In this document: in pieces, positions 34,196-41,122 of the stretch | Numbering within the stretch: the first letter of the stretch is position 1 | Layout: each line of letters opens with the position of its first letter | Assembly (NCBI GenBank): GCA_023254245.1 | Contig: JALQYE010000009.1 | Span: forward strand, 474-48,351 | DNA: 47,878 bases | Direction: 5' to 3' | DNA from: Emticicia sp. | GTDB taxonomy: Bacteria > Bacteroidota > Bacteroidia > Cytophagales > Spirosomataceae | The notes under the pieces: generated by a model | The model's input: only the letters and a program-made list of their open reading frames with translations | What the model was told of the DNA's origin: nothing | The model's database searches: none | Program-made: the position numbers and the translations under genes

Positions 34196-35076
34196 AACAA
34201 CCACTCGTTTCTATCATAACGGTTAATTATCGACAAACGGATGTAACCTGTGAGCTTTTAAGTTCACTTGACAAAATTTCATATAAAAATATTGAGATTT
34301 GGGTGGTCGATAATCATTCTGATGGAATGCTGAAGAAGAAAGTGAATGCCTACTACCCAGCAGTCAATGTTATTGAGAGCAAGAAAAATTTAGGTTTTGC
34401 TGGTGGTAATAATTTAGCAATTACCCAAGCTCAAGGGAAATATCTAATGTTTTTAAATAATGATACCGAAGTTAGACCAGATTTCCTCGAACCTTTGATA
34501 GAGGTAATGGAAACTAATGAACAAGTAGGTGTTTGTGCTTCAAAATTACATTATTTTCATCACCCTCATATCATTCAGTATGCAGGTTCTTCAGATTTGC
34601 ATCCTCTTAAGATTCAGAGTTTTGCTGTTGGCTATGGCGAAAAAGATTTAGGTCAATACGACACTATTAAGCCAACTAATTTGGCACATGGGGCTGCCAT
34701 GATGGTTAGAACCTCAGTTTTAAAAGAAGTAGGATTAATGCCAGAAGAGTTTTTCTTGTATTACGAAGAGATTGATTGGTGTCTTAAAATCAAAAAATAT
34801 GGCTATCAGATTTATTTTGTACCACAATCTTTGGTACTTCATAAAGAGTCGATAAGTGTGGGTAAACAAAGTGCTATTCAGGTCTATTACAAAACCCGAA
34901 ACCGTATTTTATTAGCACGTAAATGGCGTAAAGGGTTGGGTAAATGGATGTCGCTTATTTATCTTGGACTTGTTGCTTTAAGAGACTTAACAGATTTTTT
35001 GTTTCAACGCAAATTTTTACTTTTAGGAATGTATTGGGACGCACTTTCATGGAATTTGAAAGGTAATTTTAAATAA
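34192..35076 (+). CDS. glycosyltransferase, family GT2 (rhamnosyltransferase-like)
   Basis: A 294-residue GT2 enzyme of the WbbL/RfbF type. The core shows VSIITVNYRQTDVT, VVDNHSDG, GFAGGNN at 68-74 and NNDTE at 89-93. HGAAMMVRTSVLKEVG and the acceptor region FFLYYEEIDWCLKIKKYGY follow. A weakly hydrophobic C-terminal segment may bind the membrane. The start ATG overlaps the kinase stop (ATGA), so it is translationally coupled to a sensor kinase, an unusual pairing. The sugar is not determinable, though rhamnose-type transfer is common in this subgroup. Confidence 0.92.
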   Translation: MKQPLVSIITVNYRQTDVTCELLSSLDKISYKNIEIWVVDNHSDGMLKKKVNAYYPAVNVIESKKNLGFAGGNNLAITQAQGKYLMFLNNDTEVRPDFLEPLIEVMETNEQVGVCASKLHYFHHPHIIQYAGSSDLHPLKIQSFAVGYGEKDLGQYDTIKPTNLAHGAAMMVRTSVLKEVGLMPEEFFLYYEEIDWCLKIKKYGYQIYFVPQSLVLHKESISVGKQSAIQVYYKTRNRILLARKWRKGLGKWMSLIYLGLVALRDLTDFLFQRKFLLLGMYWDALSWNLKGNFK

Positions 35077-35109
35077 TTTTTGATGACCTTACAGTAGTTT
35101 AATAGAGAA

Positions 35110-35139
35110 AAGAGAGCCGTTGCATGCAGCGGCTCTCTT
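35110..35139 (+). terminator. terminator after the FIST-kinase-glycosyltransferase operon
   Basis: A perfect 10-base stem (35110-35119 with 35130-35139) with a 10-base loop lies 33 bases after the glycosyltransferase stop. The T run is only two bases long, so efficiency is uncertain. Confidence 0.65.
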
Positions 35140-35195
35140 GCATTTGGAAGTTACTTCCTTTATGGATTTGTACAAGAAAAATTATAGGAAATACA

Positions 35196-35229
35196 TTCCA
35201 TTAGTGTCTTGTATTTCCAAAAAATGGAA
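35196..35229. promoter_or_regulatory. enhancer-like site B (half-site plus palindrome)
   Basis: Half-site TTCCA at 35196-35200 and exact palindrome TTCCA-AAAAA-TGGAA at 35215-35229. It lies upstream of the LruC-domain lipoprotein gene. Confidence 0.7.
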
Positions 35230-35294
35230 ATATTTTAAAAATTGGCATGCAATTAAAGTGCTTATAATGAGAGATTTATGTATTTTTGGCTGTA

Positions 35295-35310
35295 TTGGCT
35301 TGAGAATTGA
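35295..35310 (+). promoter_or_regulatory. sigma-54-like promoter before the LruC lipoprotein
   Basis: TTGGCTTGAGAATTGA is nearly the same as the element at 25686, with AGAATTGA identical. It begins 80 bases after the palindrome start, and the start codon lies 37 bases after its -12 G. Confidence 0.65.
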
Positions 35311-35345
35311 ATTAATATGATTAAACTTTAATCATCAAAAATTCA

Positions 35346-37403
35346 ATGAAAAAAATAATTTTATTTATCAGTGCAGCTTTCCTTCTTACTTCATGTCTTC
35401 CAAACGGAGAAGAAATATTAATGAAAGATAATACATCTGTAACTACCTCTGCGGCCGCTATTGAAAACTTAAATATTTCTCCCGATTTTAATTTTAAAAC
35501 TTCAGAGAAAGTTGCAATCAAAGTTTCAATTTTCAATGGTCAAGATAAGCCACTCAAGTCGATTCCATTTTCGATTGTTACTGAGCCAAATGGAGAGGTG
35601 ATTTTCTCGGGTATGACAAATCAAAATGGTATGTTGGAATTTACCAAAGAACTGGGTAATCATATCAAACAAGTATCTTTCAAAACTGATATGATTGGTG
35701 TTCCAAATAGTCTTACTGTTAATATCCAAAACAATAAAGCGGTCTTCCAAATTGGTGGAAGTGTGCCAGCGATAAATATGTTTGTTGAAGAATCAAACAG
35801 CGATAAGGCCCGTGAAATTTATTCTGAACAATCGAATGGACTACCCGAATTTAAAACTTTGGGAACCTGGAATACAGCTGGTGTTCCGAAATACTTAGAG
35901 CCTGTTAACGAGAGTATTTCTTCTGAATTTTTACAAGATATTACTGCAAGTTTACCCGAAAGTAAGCCTCTAACTTCGAGCCATCCTGATTACTTGAAAA
36001 ACGATAAACCGACCACTTTACTAATAACCGAAAAAGCAGATGTTTGGATTACGTTTGTGCATGAAGGAGCAGGTTGGTTAAACTCGCTTGGTTTCTATAC
36101 TTTCGACCCTAAAAATCCGCCAACTAAAACCGATGATTTACAAAATCTAACAATGGTTTTTCCGAATGTTTCGTTTTCGGGAAGTGGTGGTGGACTTGTA
36201 GCTGGAAATAAAGTTAAAATTGGCACTTTTGATGCTGGAACAGGCATAGGTTTTTTTCTTTTGGCTAATGCTTTTAGTAGTGGTAAAGTTGGCAGTGGAT
36301 ACTATGCCCATTTTAGTCATTCAAACTTAAATGTAGAAGCGAATACTGACTTAAAGAGACACATTGTTTTATTAGATGACTCAAAATCTAATCGTATGTT
36401 ATTGGCAGTTGAAGACGTTAGCCGTGAAAATAAGCCAATTGGTTGTGATAATGATTTTAATGATGCAGTTTTCTTCGTTACATCAAATCCTGTAAAAGCT
36501 ATTGAAAATCCTGCGATTCCGAAAATGGATACCTTCAAAGATTCTGATGGCGATGGCGTGGGCGATACTCGTGATGAGTTTCCGAACGATGCAGCAAGAG
36601 CATTTTCATCATATACTCCTTCAAAAACTACGTTTGCTTCATTAGCCTATGAAGATTTATGGCCAGCTAAAGGTGATTATGACTTTAATGATTTGGTGTT
36701 AGATTATCAAGTACAAGAAGTTTACAATGCGAGTAACCAAGTAGTTGATGTGAAAATTAAGACTGTTGTAAGAGCGGTTGGGGCTTCACTGAAAAATGGT
36801 TGGGGGATTCAATTACCAGTTGCACCATCTTCAATAAAGAAAGTAAGTGGACAATCATTAAAAAATAATTATATCAAGACTTTGGCAAACGGTACTGAGG
36901 CCGAACAATCGAAAGCCGTAATTATGATTTTTGATGATGCCTTTAATCAGATTAAAAGGGTAGGTGCAGATTTTGTCAATACGGTTCAAGGGCAACCTTA
37001 TTCAAATGGCGATACCCTTAGTGTTTTAATTGAGTTTAATTCTCCTGCGGCATCAAGTACACTCGGAACAGCTCCATATAATCCGTTTTTAGTGGTAAAT
37101 TATGAGCGAGGAAAAGAGATTCACTTACCAAATATGCTTCCAACAGATAAAGCTGATGCTAAACTATTTGGCACATCGCATGACCGCTCAAATCCTGCAA
37201 AAAATACTTATTATAAAAACTGGAAAAATCTACCTTGGGCCATTCAAATACCAGTAAGTTTTGATTATCCTTATGAGAAACAAGAGATTTTAAAAGGACA
37301 TTTAATGTTCAGTAAATGGGCTGAAAGTAGCGGAACACAGTACGCAGATTGGTACTTAGATAAGACTGGATATAGAAGTAAAACAAATATTTATACGAAA
37401 TAA
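35346..37403 (+). CDS. LruC/DUF4114-domain surface lipoprotein
   Basis: A 685-residue exported lipoprotein. The signal peptide ends in the lipobox LLTSC with Cys17. A beta-rich region (about 45-130) looks like an Ig-like fold. A DUF4114-like domain (about 230-375) carries VWITFVHEGAGWLNSLGFY and DNDFNDAVFFV. A calcium-type loop DSDGDGVGDTRDEFPND then leads into a LruC domain (about 400-685) with YEDLWPAKGDYDFNDLVLDY. Such proteins sit on the outer surface in Bacteroidota and Leptospira; function is not established. The shared enhancer and sigma-54 pattern links it to the EPS genes, so a matrix-associated role is inferred. Confidence 0.88.
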   Translation: MKKIILFISAAFLLTSCLPNGEEILMKDNTSVTTSAAAIENLNISPDFNFKTSEKVAIKVSIFNGQDKPLKSIPFSIVTEPNGEVIFSGMTNQNGMLEFTKELGNHIKQVSFKTDMIGVPNSLTVNIQNNKAVFQIGGSVPAINMFVEESNSDKAREIYSEQSNGLPEFKTLGTWNTAGVPKYLEPVNESISSEFLQDITASLPESKPLTSSHPDYLKNDKPTTLLITEKADVWITFVHEGAGWLNSLGFYTFDPKNPPTKTDDLQNLTMVFPNVSFSGSGGGLVAGNKVKIGTFDAGTGIGFFLLANAFSSGKVGSGYYAHFSHSNLNVEANTDLKRHIVLLDDSKSNRMLLAVEDVSRENKPIGCDNDFNDAVFFVTSNPVKAIENPAIPKMDTFKDSDGDGVGDTRDEFPNDAARAFSSYTPSKTTFASLAYEDLWPAKGDYDFNDLVLDYQVQEVYNASNQVVDVKIKTVVRAVGASLKNGWGIQLPVAPSSIKKVSGQSLKNNYIKTLANGTEAEQSKAVIMIFDDAFNQIKRVGADFVNTVQGQPYSNGDTLSVLIEFNSPAASSTLGTAPYNPFLVVNYERGKEIHLPNMLPTDKADAKLFGTSHDRSNPAKNTYYKNWKNLPWAIQIPVSFDYPYEKQEILKGHLMFSKWAESSGTQYADWYLDKTGYRSKTNIYTK

Positions 37404-37408
37404 ATCTT

Positions 37409-37440
37409 AAAAAACGCCCGAATTTTTGGGTGTTTTTTTT
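37409..37440. terminator. bidirectional intrinsic terminator
   Basis: An 11-base stem (37409-37419 with 37428-37438, one G-T pair) with an 8-base loop and a run of eight T on the plus strand. It separates the convergent LruC lipoprotein and hybrid kinase genes. Confidence 0.8.
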
Positions 37441-39589
37441 ATTTTAAAATCTCAAATTCTTTCTCAATCAACCCAATTTTTCGATTAAAAGCCTTTTCAA
37501 TTTCATCGAAAATTTGCTTTATTTTATTGAAATCCTCATTGTTTTTGGCCATTTTTTCTAAAACTTGAAGATTTTGGGTAATTTCTGGTAAGCCCACCAT
37601 CGTAAAAGATGGTTTTAGTTGGTGTGCCAGTTTACCAATTTCAGCAACGGTTTGGTCTGCTATTAATGGTCTGAGTAATGCGAATTGATTTGGAACAGTT
37701 TTTAGAAAAAGTCCAAACATATCGGCTGCATATTTACGGTCATTACCATAAATTTTCGATAGGTAATCGGTTTGGAGTGACTCTATTTCTTCTGCTTTTT
37801 CAATCTCATTTATTCTTGTAGTATCTGTTACTGTTTTTGTTGTTGTACTTTTTTCTTGAATTTCAAGTTGCCTATTCGGATTTAAGGTGAGTTTTTGTTC
37901 TAAAACTTCGCGAAGCTGGTCGGGAGTAAATGGTTTCGTGAGATACGAATTCATGCCAATTTCAAAGGCATAATCAACTTCGTCGCTCAGTGCTGAGGCG
38001 GTTAGAGCTACAATTGGAATGTTTTGGTTAGTATTACAATCGAGCTTACGGATTGCCATTGTGGTTTCATAACCGTCCATTTCTGGCATACGGATATCCA
38101 TCAGGATAATATCAAAATCTTCTCTTTGCAGAAAATCCAATGCTTCGAGTCCATGATTCGCAATTTTATACGACATTTTCCATTTCAGCAATAAGCCCTC
38201 AACATATTTTTGATTAATGAGGTTATCTTCTACTACCAAAACATGATAGTTTTTCCAATCTTCCGAAACTGATTCTGACAGCGAATGCAATTTTTGAGAT
38301 TGCTGATGACTATCTTTCAGTGGAAGAGTAAAAGTAAATGTCGTACCTTCATGAAGTGTGCTTTCGGCCGAAATCTCACCACCGTGGAGGTTTACTAACT
38401 GCTTTACGATTGCCAGTCCGAGTCCAGTTCCGCCATATTTTACTTTAACATCTTGGTCGGCTTGCTTAAAGCTATCAAAAATTCTACCTAAGCTTTGCGG
38501 ACTAATTCCGATTCCAGTATCAAAAACTTTTATCTCTGTCATTAAGAAATCCCCGAGCCTACATAAAAGCGATACTTGGACTCCGATTTGCCCTTTTTCG
38601 GTAAATTTTACGGCATTACTCAATAGATTCATTAAAATCTGAGTCAAAAACGTAGAATCTCCGATTACGTCATTTTCTATTTCTTCATCAAATTCCAAAA
38701 CAAGTTTTACATCTTTTCCTTGTAAACGTAGTCTAAAAGTTTGTAAAGTGCTGTTTATAAGGTCTTTGAGGCTGAATATCTGCTCAGAAAGTTTCATTTC
38801 ACCAGCCTCTATTTTTGAAATATCAAGCACATCAGAAACTAAATTGAGCAATAAATCAGCCGAATAGTTAATAGCACTCAAATACTCAACTTGTTTTTTG
38901 TTGGGGTTGGTATCATAAAGAAGGTGTGTCATACCAATAATGGCGTTGATAGGCGTACGAATCTCATGGCTCATGTTTGCCAAAAAACGCTTTTCGGCTC
39001 TACGAGCATCTTCAGCTACTTTACGAGCGTCTTCGAGTGCCTCTTGCGTACGTTTTCGCTCAGTAATATCTAAATGAATTCCTACCGAACCCGTTACTTT
39101 TCCATTACTTTCGATGATTGGTGCCCCACTAACAATTACCCAAATTACCTCACCATTTTTCTTTTGTAATGGTACCTCATAAACTCCTGTTTCACCATCA
39201 AGCCGATTGGCATTTTGTTCGGCAATTACTCTTCTAAAATCCTCATCGGGTAAAAGGATATCAGCAGCTTTTCTGCCAATGAGTTCATTTTCTTCATAGC
39301 CAGTTAGTTCACAGAAACGCTTGTATGCTTTTCGGATAATATCGTCATTATCAACCTCGATTAAACCCAAATCCATGTTTTCAATGATACCCCGATACTT
39401 TTCTTCGCTATATTGAAGTGCCTCGGTGCGTTCCTTTATTTGTCGCTCAAGCGACTCATTGAGTTTTTTCAGGTTTTCATTGGCAAGATATAAGTCCAAT
39501 GCTTTGGCTTCCAGTAGTTTTTCAGCTTGTTGACGTGCTTTTTTTTCTCGCTCAATTTTTCGTTTCAGTATCTCTATTTCTTCATTCAT
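37439..39589 (-). CDS. hybrid sensor histidine kinase linked to H-NOX (PAS-HisKA-HATPase-REC-HPt)
   Basis: A soluble 716-residue hybrid kinase. An N-terminal coiled coil (1-60) is followed by a PAS domain (61-178), HisKA with H208 (SHEIRTP), and an ATPase domain with LLSNAVKF, DTGIG and GGTGLGLAI. A receiver has D498 (LMDIRMP), and the C-terminal HPt has H656 (AHQLKPS). The start codon overlaps the H-NOX stop by 4 bases, so the two are coupled, as in the H-NOX-associated hybrid kinases (HahK) known in Proteobacteria. The expected function is kinase control by nitric oxide bound to H-NOX. No dedicated output receiver is adjacent. It has the same layout as the FIST-linked kinase but a different sensory N-terminus. 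Confidence 0.95.
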   Translation of the reverse strand: MNEEIEILKRKIEREKKARQQAEKLLEAKALDLYLANENLKKLNESLERQIKERTEALQYSEEKYRGIIENMDLGLIEVDNDDIIRKAYKRFCELTGYEENELIGRKAADILLPDEDFRRVIAEQNANRLDGETGVYEVPLQKKNGEVIWVIVSGAPIIESNGKVTGSVGIHLDITERKRTQEALEDARKVAEDARRAEKRFLANMSHEIRTPINAIIGMTHLLYDTNPNKKQVEYLSAINYSADLLLNLVSDVLDISKIEAGEMKLSEQIFSLKDLINSTLQTFRLRLQGKDVKLVLEFDEEIENDVIGDSTFLTQILMNLLSNAVKFTEKGQIGVQVSLLCRLGDFLMTEIKVFDTGIGISPQSLGRIFDSFKQADQDVKVKYGGTGLGLAIVKQLVNLHGGEISAESTLHEGTTFTFTLPLKDSHQQSQKLHSLSESVSEDWKNYHVLVVEDNLINQKYVEGLLLKWKMSYKIANHGLEALDFLQREDFDIILMDIRMPEMDGYETTMAIRKLDCNTNQNIPIVALTASALSDEVDYAFEIGMNSYLTKPFTPDQLREVLEQKLTLNPNRQLEIQEKSTTTKTVTDTTRINEIEKAEEIESLQTDYLSKIYGNDRKYAADMFGLFLKTVPNQFALLRPLIADQTVAEIGKLAHQLKPSFTMVGLPEITQNLQVLEKMAKNNEDFNKIKQIFDEIEKAFNRKIGLIEKEFEILK

Positions 39590-40125
39590 ACCTTACTGAT
39601 AATAAATTTTACCAAAGAACCACTATCGTTTAGGTGTTCAATCTGAACATTGGCTGTTTCATTGAAATATTCTAATGCAGCTTCGATTAAACCATCTGCA
39701 AAATCAGCCATTTTTCTTTCTGACTGATAGAGCATTTCTATTGTATTAGCATCGAGGCGTTGTGTATTAAATTTAGGAAGTTCTGCATCTGGATATAGTT
39801 TGAGGACTTCAACGTGAATATGCGAATCTATTTGCTCAAAAAGGTCGAATGCACTTTTAATGTTAGGAAAAAAGTGAGCATAGCTATTCATTAAAATTAC
39901 AAACAAATGTTTTCCGTAGATTTTTAGTAAATGATTTACTGAGATATTGGTTCTTTTACTAACACCTACAATTAATTCGACCATTTCTGAGTGGTCATAA
40001 GTGCCAACAGCTGTGTAGATTCCACCTGAGGGTAGATTGGCAGATTCGATAATATCGTCCATCATGCCTAAGCCAAATTTAGACTCTACCATGTCGATAA
40101 ACTCTGTGAATACAATTCCTTTCAT
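39586..40125 (-). CDS. H-NOX heme nitric-oxide sensor
   Basis: A 179-residue H-NOX (HNOB) protein that binds heme and senses nitric oxide in the cytoplasm. The proximal heme ligand is H104 in IHVEVLKLYPDAELP, followed by the conserved Pro112, and the heme-propionate motif YxSxR is at 133-137 (YQSER). Length is standard for stand-alone bacterial H-NOX. It is the first gene of a two-gene unit with the hybrid kinase. It is divergent from the EPS export operon and shares a 228-base spacer with enhancer-like site C. O2 versus NO selectivity was not judged. Confidence 0.93.
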   Translation of the reverse strand: MKGIVFTEFIDMVESKFGLGMMDDIIESANLPSGGIYTAVGTYDHSEMVELIVGVSKRTNISVNHLLKIYGKHLFVILMNSYAHFFPNIKSAFDLFEQIDSHIHVEVLKLYPDAELPKFNTQRLDANTIEMLYQSERKMADFADGLIEAALEYFNETANVQIEHLNDSGSLVKFIISKV

Positions 40126-40210
40126 GTTGATGTGCTTGGGGTTAGGGGGTAATCGTGTATTGTTAATAATCAGAGCAAAAATCGTGCGAACTTATTAATT
40201 TTTTTAATCT

Positions 40211-40244
40211 TTCCAAAAACATTTTATTTTTCCAGATATTGGAA
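40211..40244. promoter_or_regulatory. enhancer-like site C (half-site plus palindrome)
   Basis: Half-site TTCCA at 40211-40215 and exact palindrome TTCCA-GATAT-TGGAA at 40230-40244. It lies between the divergent H-NOX and EPS export operons and could act on either. Confidence 0.7.
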
Positions 40245-40307
40245 TTTTAATATTTTAAAATATTTTATAACTGTCTGATTATTAGATAGTTATATTTATT
40301 GTATTGG

Positions 40308-40323
40308 TTGGCATATATTTAGT
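40308..40323 (+). promoter_or_regulatory. sigma-54-like promoter before the EPS export operon
   Basis: TTGGCATATATTTAGT keeps TTGGC and G at -12, ten bases after GG, but its -12 half is poor. It begins exactly 78 bases after the palindrome start, the same as at 25686. The start codon lies 32 bases after the -12 G. Confidence 0.5.
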
Positions 40324-40353
40324 AATAGTATAAGCATATAACAACTCACGAAA

Positions 40354-41079
40354 ATGAAAAAAAATATTTGCTTACTAATAATGGTTTTGGCATACCTCCA
40401 AATAAATGCACAAGCAAAGAAAGACATTAAACCTACCGTAAAAGAACTTCCAACACTCGAAAAAGTTTTGGATTATGCCGAACACAATTCTCATTTAGTA
40501 AAAGAGCAAGATGCTCTGAGCCAACACTACGAACAATCAGTGAAAGTAGCTCAGAAACTTTGGATGGATAAAGTTTTTGTTGATATGGGTGGGCAACGCT
40601 CAAATAACGGAGCTATATTAAACGTAAACAATAATATCTCTACATCTGAGTTTAATTCTTTGAGTTTTCAAACAATGAACTCGTTTCGTTTAGGCCTTAC
40701 CGTTCGAGTGAGTTTGTATGATATTATGGCTCGCAAAGACCTTGTTAAGCAGGCACAATACCGTCAGGCGGCTTCAGAGCAACATTCAAAATTTTTGAGC
40801 CAAGATGTGAAATTCAGAATCACAGATATTTACAAAGATGCACAGTTAGCCTATAAGTTATTGAGTATTAAGGCAGAAAAGAAGTATGCACTTTTTTTGC
40901 AAAAAGAAATGGCAGAGAAAGAGTTTCAACAAGGTCAGCTACATATTTCAGAACTCGGACGTATCACCGAATTGGCTTCAAATGCTTTCGCCGAATTTGA
41001 GCAAGCAAGCATAACCTACGAAAAACTTTATTATCAACTTGAAATAATGCTTGGAATACCTTTGAAAGATTTGAAGTAA
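40354..41079 (+). CDS. half-length TolC-like outer-membrane protein
   Basis: A 241-residue exported protein with a signal peptide ending near QINAQA (residue 20). The rest has the TolC/OEP pattern: long amphipathic helices around a predicted beta-strand pair (FRLGLTVRVSLYDIMARKDLVKQAQYR), a C-terminal GQLHISELGRITELASNAFAEFEQASITYEKLYYQLEIMLG helix and a short tail. Normal TolC-type proteins have two such repeats in more than 400 residues; only one is present here. The frame is clean and there is no sign of a frameshift. It heads the EPS export operon, so an outer-membrane or periplasmic role in polysaccharide export is inferred. Confidence 0.75.
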   Translation: MKKNICLLIMVLAYLQINAQAKKDIKPTVKELPTLEKVLDYAEHNSHLVKEQDALSQHYEQSVKVAQKLWMDKVFVDMGGQRSNNGAILNVNNNISTSEFNSLSFQTMNSFRLGLTVRVSLYDIMARKDLVKQAQYRQAASEQHSKFLSQDVKFRITDIYKDAQLAYKLLSIKAEKKYALFLQKEMAEKEFQQGQLHISELGRITELASNAFAEFEQASITYEKLYYQLEIMLGIPLKDLK

Positions 41080-41122
41080 GCACTTTTAGTTTCAAGGTCA
41101 ACAACAATAACTCAGCAAAAAG

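Noticed and set aside
35242-35257. TTGGCATGC as an alternative sigma-54 element before the LruC gene
   Set aside because: It has A at the -12 position, lies only 27 bases after the palindrome start and would leave a much longer leader than the other three promoters.
35120-35320. 66-codon frame between the glycosyltransferase and the LruC lipoprotein
   Set aside because: It covers the terminator, the enhancer palindrome and the sigma-54-like element, has Lys/Ile-rich translation and lacks any family pattern.
40126-40230. Promoter for the H-NOX operon on the minus strand
   Set aside because: No convincing TAnnTTTG or sigma-54-like element was found; the expected CAAAnnTA pattern has mismatches.
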